Source of the DNA: Polaribacter ponticola
Lineage (GTDB): Bacteria > Bacteroidota > Bacteroidia > Flavobacteriales > Flavobacteriaceae
NCBI RefSeq assembly: GCF_026191475.2
Contig: NZ_JAOSLC020000003.1
Span: 1 to 64,000 of the forward strand
Direction of reading: 5' to 3'
Length of the DNA stretch: 64,000 nt
The translations under genes and the position numbers were made by a program. Positions 27,293 through 38,775 of this stretch are shown one piece after another (position 1 is the stretch's first letter; every line of letters starts with the position of its first letter). The notes under the pieces are model-generated. The model saw only the letters and a program-made list of their open reading frames with translations. It had not been told where the DNA came from and did not search any database.

Positions 27293-28713
27293 CTAATTCC
27301 AGCCACCACCAAGCGCTTGGTACAATTTTACATTAGCAAGTAACTGGTCGCGTTTGGTTTCTATAATTTCAATTTTAGAATCCAAAGTTTCTCTTTGTGT
27401 TAGTAATACTTCGGTGTATTCAGCCCTTGCAGATTTAAAAAGTAATAAAGACAAGTCAATAGATTCTGTTAATGCCTTGACTTGTTCTTCTTTAAGTTGA
27501 AAACTTTTATTCAATTTATCTGTATTTGATAATTGGTTGGCGACTTCCATATACGCATTTAATATGGCACGCTCGTACTCAAAAACAGCTTGCAATTGCT
27601 GATTATTTGCGGTATTATATGCTGCTTTAATAGCATTTCTGTTAATTAATGGCGACACCACATCGCCAACCAATGAATACACTAAAGATTCTGGTGTGCT
27701 GGTTAAAAATTTAGGATTAAAGGCCTCTAGACCTATACCTGCTCTAATACCAAAAGACGGATAAAAATTAGATCTTGCAATTTTAACGTTCAGCTTTGAA
27801 GCTGCGAGTTCTAATTCGGCTTGCCTAATATCTGTTCGATTTGCCAATAGTTGTGAAGGCACACCAATATTAAGAGAGTTTATAGGTGTTTCCATAAAAG
27901 CATTAGAATTACGTACAATAGATTGCGGATACCTTCCAACGAGAAAATTAATAAGGTTCTCAGTTTCTACAATTTTTTGTTCTATCAGAAACTTATTGCT
28001 TTGATTTTTATACACATCTGCATCAAAACGTCTCACAGCTAATTGTGTAGCACGCGCAGCTTCCTTTTGCAGTTTTACCATTTTAAGTGCATTTTGTTGC
28101 AACTCTAAATTTTGCTCAATGATTTCCAATTGATTATCGAGTGCCATTAATTCGTAATAGGCACTTGCAATTTCTGAAACCAGTTGCGTGACCATAAAAT
28201 TCTTGCCTTCAACAGAAGCTAAATATTCTAAAACAGCAGCTTTTTTCCGTTGCGTAGCTTTTTCCAAACGTCCAATTCCCAAGAAGCAGATAATCCTGCT
28301 TGAAAATTTGCTAAGGGTTCTGGAAATTCTTCATCCTCACGTATATTCAGATTATGTTCAACAGCTCCATTTCTTGTAAATTCGCCTACTTTTTCAACTT
28401 CTGCACCTGCAACGATATTAACGGAAGGTAAATATTCTCCTGTTTTCGCTTGAATTTCATTCTGCGCCATATTTACGCGCTGCAATAAAATATTAAGCTC
28501 TTGGTTGTTTGCCAAAGCCGAATCTATCAATGTTACCAAATTAGGGTCTGAAAAGAAATCTTTCCATTTTACAGTTGCCATAGTTGTAGAGTCTGTTGTT
28601 TGATTATCAAACTGCTCTGGTATTGCTTTATTTTCCTCTCGCACTATTTTAGTTGGTACACAAGCATACAATGAAAAGAATGCAAAAATGCCAACAACTA
28701 ATTGTTTTTTCAT
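27293..28713 (-). pseudogene. C15: outer-membrane efflux factor (TolC/NodT family), one frameshift
   Basis: A NodT-type lipoprotein of about 473 residues: signal MKKQLVVGIFAFFSLYAC from 28713, then the two OEP repeats (SVNIVAGAEVEK ..., SWELDVWKKLRN ..., LANRTDIRQAELELAASK). The frame breaks at an A-run near 28237; restoring one A joins RNGKK to AAVLEYLASVEGKN. It forms the outer-membrane channel for the RND pump encoded just upstream. It is also in frame with the pump gene, with no stop between. Confidence 0.8.
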
Positions 28714-31700
28714 CGTTATGATGTTAATTATCCTATTCATTTTTATTCTTTTTTTCAATTTATTAATCAGTTTTTTCAATTTGCTAATACTCTCGGTATT
28801 GGCTTTGGATTGTTTTTCTGCTTCGCTATTTCTAATAAAATTTTCGGAAAGTGGCTCAAAAGATTCATCTTGAATAAGACTTTTGCCTTCTGCCATTTTT
28901 GCGAAAATGTAATATAAACCAGGAATAATAAGCACTCCGAAAAGCGTTCCAATTAGCATGCCTCCTAAAGATGAACCTCCAATGGTTCTGTTTCCAATTG
29001 CACCTGCTCCAGAGGCAACTACCAACGGAATTAATCCTGCAATAAAAGCAAACGACGTCATTAAAATAGGTCTAAAACGTGCTTTTGAACCTTCAATGGC
29101 TGCTTCTAAAACTGTTGCACCTTCTCGCTGTTTTTGAACTGCAAATTCTACAATCAAAACTGCATTTTTTCCTAAAAGTCCAATAAGCATTATTAATCCT
29201 ATTTGTGCATACACATCATTAGATAATCCCATAATTTTTAAAACGAAAAACGAACCAAAAACCCCTACTGGTAGTGATAAAATCACTACGAAGGGCAATA
29301 AGAAACTTTCGTATTGTGCTGCAAGAACGAAGTACACAAATATGAGTACCACGATAAAGACATATAAGGATTCATTACCTCTACTGGCTTCATCAAAAGA
29401 CAAACCTTCCCAAGCTACATCATATCCATTTGGTAATTCCTTTGCTGCAACTTCCTTAATCGCATTTATGGCATCACTACTGGTAAATCCTTTTGCTGGC
29501 AAACCTCTAATGGATGCTGAGTTGTAAAGGTTATACCGTGTAATTTCGTTAGGCCCTAATTTCTTTTCCACCGTCATAAAAGCAGAATAGGGTACCATTT
29601 CGCCACTTTCATTCTTCACAAATAATTTTTCTAGATCTGAAGGTAAACGACGATATTCTGGCGCAGCTTGGGTGTAAACCTTAAAGAAACGACCAAAACG
29701 AATAAATCCTTGTTCATAGGTACTACCAATTAAAATGTTTAGGTTTTGCATTGCTTTATCGATGGAAACGCCTTTTTGCATCGCAATTTTATTGTTGATT
29801 TTCAACTCATATTGCGGATAATTTGCAGAAAAGAACGTGAATAACCCTGTCAATTCTTCACGTTTAGACAAGGCTTCCATAAACTTATTATTGATGCCTT
29901 CAAACTGATGATAATCGGTAGAGTTGGTTTTATCCAATAAGCGCATCGCAAATCCTCCCGAAGAACCAAAACCTGGAACTGCTGGTGGTTCAAAATACTC
30001 GATGATTGCACCTAAATCTTTAGTTTCCTCTTCCAATTCTTCCATAATTTCGTGAACGGAATGGTGTCTGTCTCCCCAAGGTTTTAGATTAATCAAACAG
30101 GTACCAGCGTTAGAACCACGACCTTCGGTCATAATTTCGTAACCTGCTAATGAAGTTACTGATGCCACACCTTCGGTTTCTTCACATATTTTCTGAAGTT
30201 TTTTTGCCACTTCATTAGTGCGCTCTAAAGTTGATCCGGGTGGTGTTTGTATAATGGCGTAAATCATTCCTTGGTCTTCGTTAGGAATAAAACCAGCAGG
30301 AAGCGCTTCGTTGGTTACATAAATTCCGAAGCAAAAAGCAGCCAAAATCCCAAAGGTAACAATACGTCTTGCCACAATTTTATTCAGAATTTTTACATAC
30401 TTTCCAGTTAATCTTTCAAAACCTTTATTAAACCAATTAATAAATTTATCTATGAGTGACTTTTTCTTTTTTCCGTGGGTATTCTTCAATAACATCGCAC
30501 ATAAAACTGGTGTTAATGTCAATGCGACAATAGCAGAAATCACAATTGCACCAGCCATTGTTATTGAAAATTGGCGATAAAAAACACCTACTGGACCTGT
30601 CATAAATGAAATGGGTATAAACACAGAAACCATTACAAAAGTGATTGCTATAATGGCTCCACCTATTTCTCCTAATACTTCTGATGTCGCTTTATATGGT
30701 GTAAGATTTTTTCTTCCATCTTTAAATGGACGGCCTCTACCACAACAATGGCGTCATCGACCACAATACCAATGGCGAGAACCAATGCAAATAGGGTAAT
30801 TAAGTTAATAGATAAACCAAAAAATTGCATTACGAAAAATGCACCAATTAACGACACAGGTACCGCTATAATTGGAATTAAAGTAGAACGCCAATCTCCT
30901 AAAAATAAAAATACGACTATCGCAACCAGAATGAAAGCTTCAAATAGCGTATGCAATACCTGCTCAATAGATGCATCTAGAAATTTAGATACATCATAAC
31001 TTATTTGAAAGTTTACATCTGGTGGTAAATCGACTTTAAGCTCTGCTATTTTTGCTTTTACTGTCTCAATAACATCGCTACCATTACTACCTAGCGTTTG
31101 TTTTAGCACGATGGAAGCTGAAGGGTTTCCGTCTAAATTAGAATAAATATCAAAAAACTCACTTCCTAATTTTACATCGGCAATATCTTTGAGCTGTATC
31201 ATTTCGCCTTCTTCATTGGCGCGAATGATAATCTCCTTGTATTGGTCTGGCTCGTTATATCGGTCCTGGTAGGTTAATACATATTCTAAAGATTGCGAGG
31301 TCATACCAGAACTTTGTCCCAAACGTCCTGGTCGTGCAAGAATACTTTGCTCTTCCATAGCTTCTAATACTTCTTCTGCGGAAATATTATACGCACGCAT
31401 ACGGTCTGGTTTTAACCACACACGCATCGCATATTTTCTACTTCCTAAAATTTGTGCACTCGCAATTCCATTGATACGCTGAATTTCTGGAATAACTTTA
31501 GTGTAGGCATAATTATAAAGAAATTTCTCGTCGTTATTTTTATCTGTGCTAGACAAATTTACATACATTAACATACTTGGTTGTACAGGTGTGATAATAA
31601 CACCTTCACGTTGTACCAATTCTGGCAACAAAGGCATTACTTGGTCCACACGCGTTTTTACTCTAACAACAGCTTCATTTGGGTCTGTGCCAGGTTCAAA

Positions 31701-31979
31701 AATAATACGAATTGTTGCTTCTCCAGCACTTGTAGCATCAGATGCGATGTAGCGCATATCTTGCACTCCATTAATAGCAGTTTCTAAAGGAATTAATGTA
31801 GAATTAACCAATACTTCTGCACTCGAACCTGGATAGGCAATAAAAATATTTACCGTAGTTGGTGCAATTTGCGGGAACTGTGAAATAGGCAATTGCTTAA
31901 TGGCAAGACCACCTATAAACACAATCATAACCGAAATGACAATTGCCAAAACGGGTCTTTTTATAAATTGTTTAAACAT
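28714..31979 (-). pseudogene. C15: RND (HAE-1 family) efflux pump, one frameshift, in-frame with the next gene
   Basis: AcrB-like, about 1,070 residues. The frame 30672-31979 begins MFKQFIKRPVLAIVISVMIV and reaches the helix-4 region VVDDAIVVVEAVHLKMEE; a missing A at about 30703 shifts it, after which NLTPYKATSEVLGE... continues into MVSVFIPISFMTGPVGVFYRQF. Helices 4 and 10 show the proton-relay Asp and Lys regions. The C-terminal end, KKRIKMNRIINIIT, runs into the MKKQLVVG start of the outer-membrane factor without a stop codon. Confidence 0.85.
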
Positions 31980-32002
31980 GTTTTCTTTGGATTAGGATTG
32001 GA

Positions 32003-33085
32003 TTACTCAGCGTACAAGTCTAACGATTCCAAAACCTTTTTTGGTTCTTCAAACTTGGTATGGATTTCTTCATTGTTCTTAACCATCCTAATGCCTTCTA
32101 AAAGAATGGTATCGGTTTCTGAAAGTCCTTTGCTAATTACATAGATATTTGGCAACTCTGCGCCAATGGTAATCTCACGTTGTCTTACTTTATTTTCCTT
32201 ATCTACTATAAAAACGTAGGTTTTATCCAAAACTTCAAATGTTGCTTTCTGCGGAATCAAAATCACATCCTTAAAGGGTACTGTCATTAATATACTTCCT
32301 GTTTGGCCATGTCTTAGAACTCCATCAGGATTTGGAAAGGTTGCACGAAAGGCAATATTTCCAGTTTCATTATTAAATTCGCCTTCAATTGTCTCAACGA
32401 TACCTTTTTGATTAAACTCACGGTTATTTGCCAATAGCAAACGCACTTCTTCTTTATCATCTTTATGATCGTTCATCATATAATCTAAATACTGCGCTTC
32501 AGGAACATTAAAATATACCCACATTTTACTGTTGTCTGAAAGTTTGGTTAATAATTCGCCTTCATCCAAAAGACTACCTTCTCTCACTTCAAGATGGTCC
32601 ATAATACCATCAAAAGGTGCTTTGATTTGTGTGAAGCCTAAATGGGTTTGTGCTAATGAGACTTCGGCTTTCGATTTGTCATAGTTGGCACTTGCCATTG
32701 CTAATTCATTTTGAGAAACCACGTTGCCATCTGCCAATAATTTGGTGTTCTTCAATTCAATTTCTGCGACATTAGACTCTGCTTGTGCTTTCTGCAATTC
32801 CGCTTGATAAATGTTAGGCATAATTTGGAACATAGCCTGTCCCTTTTTAACGTTTTGTCCTTCATCTACTGAAATGCTCTTTAAATAGCCTTTTTCCAAA
32901 GCTCGTACTTCAATATGCCTAATAGCATGAATTTGACTCACATAATCTTTAGTGATTGTGGTGTCTTTTTTAATGGGATTGGTAACAAGAAATGCTGTGT
33001 GTTCCTTTTTTTCTTCTTTTTTTGATTCGCAACTTGTTTGGACTATGAGCATAAACAAGCCCATAAGAATGACTAATTTTTTCAT
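32003..33085 (-). CDS. C15: periplasmic adaptor (membrane fusion) lipoprotein
   Basis: 360 residues, AcrA/MexA family. Lipoprotein signal ending QTSC at residue 19, lipoyl and hairpin region (VRALEKGYLKSISVDEGQNVKKG ... AQAESNVAEIELKNTKLL), beta-barrel (GIVETIEGEFNNETGNIAFRA), and membrane-proximal domain. Couples the RND pump to the outer-membrane factor. Upstream of the pump by 23 bases. Confidence 0.9.
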   Translation of the reverse strand: MKKLVILMGLFMLIVQTSCESKKEEKKEHTAFLVTNPIKKDTTITKDYVSQIHAIRHIEVRALEKGYLKSISVDEGQNVKKGQAMFQIMPNIYQAELQKAQAESNVAEIELKNTKLLADGNVVSQNELAMASANYDKSKAEVSLAQTHLGFTQIKAPFDGIMDHLEVREGSLLDEGELLTKLSDNSKMWVYFNVPEAQYLDYMMNDHKDDKEEVRLLLANNREFNQKGIVETIEGEFNNETGNIAFRATFPNPDGVLRHGQTGSILMTVPFKDVILIPQKATFEVLDKTYVFIVDKENKVRQREITIGAELPNIYVISKGLSETDTILLEGIRMVKNNEEIHTKFEEPKKVLESLDLYAE

Positions 33086-33214
33086 AAGTATGAATTATTG
33101 GGTATATTAAATGTGTTGAGTAAGTCTCTATTTAAGACGAACTGAAAAAATAAAAATTAATTTAAAATAGAATGTGTAAACCCAATTTTAAGGTTGTCTA
33201 CACTGAAAGAAGTA

Positions 33215-33709
33215 TCAGATAATAAATACCTGAAATTTGACATGAAGTCGTGTGGAAGTGGAATCGAAATGCGAAACATAGCGAATAACATCTTTTTGTA
33301 GTTCTTTAGACATCGCACTTAATGGCTCTGAACTAAACATAGCAACGATGTATCCATAAAATGAAGTTAACTGATGTTTAGAAGGTTCTTCATTTGTTTC
33401 GACCTCTTCATATTTAAGCAACTCTATAAAAAGAGTGTTATCCTCTTTTTCTTTTGAAGTTTTAATAAAGACGTTTTCTGAAGATACCTGAACGTCATTT
33501 TCATCATTTTGAATCTGCTCATAAAAATTATCGACACCAGAAACTGGCAACGTATTGCCATAAATATTGCTTGCTCCTGTTAGAAACAAAAACAATAGTA
33601 TTGGTATGTAATTTTTGAGATTCAAAAAAATGCTTATTTGGGGTGCAATATTATATAATTTTTTTGATATAGTCAAAATAATGTTTCTTATTTCTTTTAT
33701 GAAGTTCAA
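33215..33709 (-). CDS. C15: hypothetical protein at the head of the efflux operon
   Basis: 164 residues with one hydrophobic segment (about 35-50, ending GASNIYG, like a late signal peptide or anchor). The rest is acidic and soluble. It precedes the adaptor by 129 bases in the same orientation, so it may share the operon promoter. Possibly an accessory periplasmic protein; no family recognised. Confidence 0.6.
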   Translation of the reverse strand: MNFIKEIRNIILTISKKLYNIAPQISIFLNLKNYIPILLFLFLTGASNIYGNTLPVSGVDNFYEQIQNDENDVQVSSENVFIKTSKEKEDNTLFIELLKYEEVETNEEPSKHQLTSFYGYIVAMFSSEPLSAMSKELQKDVIRYVSHFDSTSTRLHVKFQVFII

Positions 33710-33821
33710 GATTTATGATAAACTTAATTTTAGTCATTAAAAATCCTTTAACATTAAAATTTTAATAGACGTATTTTAATTTTCATTCTGTTTTCATTCT
33801 TTCTTTTATCGATAATGTCGC

Positions 33822-33907
33822 GCGTTGGCTAAAACAGCTCTTTTGGTTTTTTTAGCGTTGGCTTCTGTGTTGGCAAAAAAACCAAATGTGCTGTTTGTAC
33901 GGCTGGC
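33822..33907. repeat. Q4: second-family hairpin element, right of C15 cargo
   Basis: Starts GCGTTGGC and ends CGGCTGGC. ACAGC-TCT-TTTGGTTTTTTT pairs with AAAAAAACCAAA-TGT-GCTGT: both outer and inner stems differ from the other copies yet stay paired. Confidence 0.72.
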
Positions 33908-33955
33908 TTTTTTAGTTCAAATGTTGAATTTTAGGCACGATTTCCGCATTATGCA

Positions 33956-34083
33956 CAACGTTGTTGTATATGGTTTGTTGCGTGTTTCAAGCACCTAATT
34001 TAGTAAATAATTACCAACCAAGAAAGTCCGCGAGGACTTTCGTAAGTAGGCGAGAAGCCAGCAATAAATTATATACGGTGTTG
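33956..34083 (-). repeat. A15: attC-like site, family I
   Basis: Arms GTATATGGTTTGTTGC and GCAATAAATTATATAC, hairpin GCGA-capped. C15's right terminus GCATTATGCACAAC complements its left terminus GTTGTGCATAGTGC 7 kb away (26939). Confidence 0.88.
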
Positions 34084-34143
34084 TAAGTAGTGCTTTTTTC
34101 ATTCAGCTAATTTTTCCGATGTTTATTATTTAGTTCGGATTGA

Positions 34144-34228
34144 GCGTTGGCAAGACATACTCTTTTGCAATTTTTGGTGTAGCGTTGGCTGATGCGAATT
34201 GCAAATGTGTATGGCTTTTAGCGTTGGC
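34144..34228. repeat. Q5: second-family hairpin element, left of C16 cargo
   Basis: GCGTTGGC at both ends; CATAC-TCT-TTTGCAATT pairs with AATTGCAAA-TGT-GTATG. Almost identical to Q3 in front of a wholly different operon. Confidence 0.72.
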
Positions 34229-34239
34229 TTTTCATTCCT

Positions 34240-35645
34240 TTATTTTTCAATATATTTTAATGCTTTTTCTTCATTTTGCTCAATCGCAATTTCTACTGCT
34301 TTTTTAGCGACTTCCAATAAATGCTCACTTTGTTTTTTTAAATCAAAACTTTCCTCAATCATTTTCGCTATTTTCCTCTGAATTACATTCGTTATTTTTG
34401 GGATAAATATTTTTTGAATATCATTTGAAGAAATGTTAGTTTGAACACCACCAGTTCCAATTCTGTTTAGCTGATATTCTCCAACCAGAGAGTTGATTAC
34501 CATTGGTAAAACTTCGGGATTAAAGTTTTTGGTGTAATTCGCATTATTCTTTGATTAATGACTGCTTTTATCCCTTTTGGTATTTTGCAAGAATTTCCAA
34601 TTGTTCCAGACATTGAAATTAATAAATCATTTTCATTAGCAATATCTTTTACACTTAATTCTAAATCATTTCTCGGTATTTCTATGGCATTATCTAATTG
34701 TAAATAGCCTTTTTTAATGTTATTGATTCTTATTAATGGAACACCATTACTCTTTATATACGAGTTACTTTTATATGGAAAACCAGTTGAATAATTTTCG
34801 ATAAAATAATCAAATGTTTCATATCCATTTTTATAGGATTTAATTGCTTTTTCTATGATTTCATATTTAGGTTGAAAGTATTCAGAGTCAATTCTACCTG
34901 TTGCTCCAAAACTTTCTGAAAAAGATTTAATATTTATGGCTTCTTTTGTTGGTTTAAAATTTTCTAAACCTAATTCCTTTAATAATAGATTTTCTGCTTG
35001 TTTATAGGTCTGTTTAGATTGTATCCGTTTTTCGTAGGATAAAGAACAAAGTGCATCTATTTTTGATTGAAAAAGACTTGATAATTCGGGTACAACTAAT
35101 TCCTTTATTTTATAGATAAATAAATTTAACTGAACATTACCAGTAGATTCTCTTAATGTTTGAAACCGACCATATTTTGATAATAAAAAAGTTGACAAAT
35201 AGTAAGGTGTAATTTTTTCGTTTATTCTTACTATTCCGACGTGTCTATCGGAATTTGCAGGAAGAATATTTTTTCTTACTACTGCGCAATTACCTATTGT
35301 GCCAACTGTAGAAATAATTACATCATTTTCTTTTAGTTCTGTTCTTGGATTTTTTTGTTTTGCTTTGAAGAAATGTGATGATTTGAGGATAAATCAAAGA
35401 AATTTTCTTTAGGCGACTTTGCTGAAATTAAATTAATACAGCTTGTATTGTCAAAATCAATGGATTCGTGAATACCATCAGTAACAAAAGAGACATCTCC
35501 AACTTTTAAAAATCCCTTGCTCTTTATTATATTGTCATACTTAACGTATTCTTTTTTGTAAAATTCAGCATCAAGTCTTAATTTACTATATTCTTCTTTT
35601 AAACCCGAAAAATTAATCTCAACAATTTCAAGCCCTTCTAATAAC
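34240..35645 (-). pseudogene. hsdS: C16: HsdS specificity subunit, two frameshifts
   Basis: Three frames (34240-34503, 34497-35198, 35198 to about 35645) together give an HsdS of normal length. Breaks occur in A-runs at about 34515 (NPEVLPM) and 35370 (NKKNPRTEL). The conserved hinge helices KRIQSKQTYKQAENLLLKELG and KKQSEHLLEVAKKAVEIAIEQNEE match those of the C13 protein, but the two TRDs differ, so the DNA specificity should differ too. The start is unclear (LLEGLEIVEI...). Confidence 0.7.
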
Positions 35646-35676
35646 TCTTTATAACGAGTTTCATTAAAAGGGCTTT

Positions 35677-37750
35677 TTACTTTCCCACAAATGATAGTTT
35701 TTCTTTTTTAGCAAACTCTAAAAAAGCTTCTGCAATACCATCTTCTGTAATATTGTCGTGATTAAATAAATCGTGTTTTACAATTAAATGTCCGTGAGAA
35801 TCTAATAAATATTCATCTAAATTTTCTGGTGTTTCATTATAATGGTCTATTGGTTCTGCAACCTTGTCATTATTAGCATCTTTATTTACCGTTTTAGCAT
35901 TTGGAAAATCTTTTTTCTTAACAAATATTTTTTCGCCACTATTATCTTTGCTTGGTTCTTGTTGTGTTGCAAAAAAGATTGGGTAATCTTCTTTTTTAGG
36001 ACATAATTTATCATCCCATTTTTGTATAAAAAGCACAGATGTTTTCGTTCCTGTGTGTGGCTTAAAAACGTTTCCGTGTAATCCAACAACGCCTAAAATT
36101 CTACATTTTTCTGCAATATAATCACGTATATTTTTGTCAGAACTATTGTTAAATCTACCTTGTGGTAAAACAACAGCCATTCGTCCACCAGGTTTTAGAA
36201 AATCTAAATTACGTTCAATAAACAAAATATCTCTACCAACTTTTGTTTGGTATTTTCCGTTTGGTTTTTTACCGAGTTCGTATTTTGATAAAATTCTACT
36301 TTCTTTAATATCTCCAGCAAATGGTGGATTTGCCATTAAAACATCGAATTCAAAATCTCTATTACTGTTTTTTGTTGTTCTTAACTTTCTTAATTTTTTC
36401 CAACCTTCGTAATATGTGTCTTGCCAATCTTCATCTTCTGTTTTTTCATCCCAACGTTCATAATCCAATGTGTTTAGATGTAAAACGTTAGTTTGACCAT
36501 CTCCTGCAATTAAATTTAATGTTCTTGCTACACGAACTGCTTTTTCGTCAAAATCAATAGCAAAAACTTTATTTTGCACATAATCTGTACATTCTGTTGG
36601 TTTTTCTTCTGCTGTAAATAAATGGCTTTTAGGTATTCCTTTTTCTTTAAGAATTTGTTCCCAAACGTGAAAAATAGAGTGAACAGGAAAACCACAACTT
36701 CCAGAAGCCGTATCAATTACGGATTCTTCTTTTTGTGGATTCATCATTTTTACACACATATCAATTACATATCTTGGTGTAAAATATTGTCCTTTTTCTC
36801 CTTTACTACTTTTACCAATTAAGTATTCAAATGCTTCATCTACAACATCAAGATTTGAATTAAATAACTTTACATCTTGCAAAGATGAAACACAAACAGA
36901 TAAGTGAGAAGGTGTTAGCATTATTTTACTGTCTTCTGTAAAAACGCCTTCCCATTTATTTCTTGAGTTATCGAAAACCTCTTGTATTTTGTCTTTTAAT
37001 TCGGTTTCGGTATCTCCATAATTTCTAAAACGTAAATGGCGTGTTTTATTTCTGCCACTTTCCATTTCGTCATAGAGTTTTGTGAAAATTAGTTTAAAAA
37101 GTTCCTCAAAAACATCTACACCAGCATTTGCTAAAACTTCATCTTCCATTTCCAAAATTAAATCTTTCAATGATTTTTTTTCGGTAACTAATTTGTCTTT
37201 TTTTACTAAATCGTCAATTGTCCAACGTTCAGTTAAAATATCGGATAGTTTTTCTGTTGCACTTGGAATTGCAGATAAATCCTCAAAATAATTTGGGTCC
37301 TTTCTGTGGTAAAATGAAATTGAATCTCCATTACTCCAAACTCCAATTGGAGCTCCAGTTGCGTTGCAATAAGATTTTAATTGTTCTTTTCCGTCTTTTA
37401 GTTTCGGTTTTTTTAGTTCAACCATAATGTAGATTGAACGAATATCTTGTTTGTCAAAAATTACAATGTCAGCTCGTTTTTTCTCACGTCCAAAACTTAC
37501 AGCATATTCAATTTCCATTCTGTCAAATGAATAGCCATATTGTTCATTCAAAACCATTAAGTAGAGTTGTCTTACTGCTTCTTCTGGTTTTAATTGAATA
37601 TCTTTTTCTTCTAACCAAACAGTTAATAAAAGGCACTTCTTTTCCTCTAACTTCTTTTAGAAAGATGGTTTTTTCTAAATTTTCAACTTGTTCAGTTGTA
37701 AATTGTGTTAGTTTGTAATTACTGTCTCTTAATATTTCGGTTAGTTTCAT
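35677..37750 (-). pseudogene. hsdM: C16: HsdM with N-terminal restriction-like domain, one frameshift
   Basis: Very close to the C13 HsdM over its full length: same HSDR_N region, GQYFTPR, DTASGSCGF and NPPF. An extra T in a run near 37606 (RRKDIQLK becomes RRKRYSIK) splits the first 68 residues from the rest. No HEPN gene and no XRE controller accompany this copy, unlike C13. Confidence 0.8.
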
Positions 37751-37842
37751 TCGTGTTTTTTGTAATATATATTCAATTCGCTAATTTAATTTAATTTTAG
37801 CGTTTCAGATTGTTTTCTTTTGATTTTTAGTTGATAGATTGA

Positions 37843-37917
37843 GCGTTGGGAAAAGGCAAGCTCTTTTTATTTTTTGAGGCACGAAAAAAATGAAATGTGC
37901 TTGACTATGCGGTTGGC
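37843..37917. repeat. Q6: second-family hairpin element, right of C16 cargo
   Basis: GCGTTGGG then AAGC-TC-TTTTTATTTTTT pairing with AAAAAAATGAAA-TGT-GCTT, ending GCGGTTGGC. Close to Q2 and Q8. Confidence 0.68.
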
Positions 37918-37964
37918 TTTTTTAGTTCAAATGTTGGATTTTAGCTCCATTTTCGCATTACTTA

Positions 37965-38091
37965 CAACGTGTTTATATATGGTTTGTTGCGTGAATATTG
38001 CACTAAATTAATAAATAAAAACTAACAAAGAAAATCCGCGAGGATTTTCGCAAGTAAACGATTTGCTAGCAATAAATTATATATGTTGTTG
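37965..38091 (-). repeat. A16: attC-like site, family I, duplicate of A6
   Basis: Identical to A6, with the same cassette on its right (C17 = C7). The neighbour on its left is different (C16 hsdM here, a cation exporter there). Confidence 0.88.
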
Positions 38092-38101
38092 GCAAACGTT
38101 T

Positions 38102-38499
38102 TTATTCCTTAACTAAAGAAAAACTCAACTTGTTATATTGTTCTTGATTTTCATTTGCATTAATTTGATATGTATAATTTCCTCCGTCACTGATAATGTC
38201 AGCAAATCCTGTTGTGTAAGGTATGAGTGTATAAGTTTTTCCTTCAATCTCTATTCAATGTGCGGGAATAATTGTGCTTTGTTAAAGCTTTTGTATTCAG
38301 TTATTTCTCCAGAATTTAATTTTTGAATATTTATATTCCCATTTTCAGTTGAAGCTCCAATTTTTGCATTTTCAAAGTTAAATTGGCTAACATTAGATAC
38401 TCTAATATTTAATTCAGGTAAAGTTGTGTCTTCATTATCACAACTCGTAAATAAACATAATGTCAGGATTAGTAATAAATTCAAGATTTTAATTTTCAT
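38102..38499 (-). pseudogene. C17: frameshifted lipoprotein (copy 2 of C7)
   Basis: Same sequence as 6980-7377, including the frameshift after residue 82. The duplicated block covers A6/A16 plus the whole cassette up to TTTGCCAACGT, and stops there. Confidence 0.72.
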
Positions 38500-38571
38500 A
38501 ATTTTAATTTTTAATTCGTTATTATATTCTATAGATGTAGTTTTCCTAAAAAGGTTGCGTCAAATGTTTGC

Positions 38572-38578
38572 CAACGTG
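38572..38578 (-). repeat. A17 (left edge): attC-like site split by IS110-B2
   Basis: CAAC plus GTG, then the IS. The rest of the site is 39804-39926. Confidence 0.68.
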
Positions 38579-38607
38579 TTTCTTTAGTTTGTAATAAATA
38601 TCTTTAT

Positions 38608-38750
38608 GTAATAACAGAGGAGAACTATAACGTGTTTTAGAATTGTAGTTCCCTTACACGTACGAGTCCTCTGTTGTTATAAAGTTGCAAAGAACCATTT
38701 GGAATACCAGGTTTAAAAAATCCCGATAAAGGAAGTAGTTTTTGCAACAT
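38608..38750 (+). ncRNA. Presumed bridge RNA of IS110-B2
   Basis: Same as in B1. The guide CTTACACGTA is complementary to TACGTGTAAG, and the right flank here reads TACGTGTAA (39806-39814). Confidence 0.6.
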
Positions 38751-38775
38751 ATTTATTCACTCTAATTGTAAAAAT

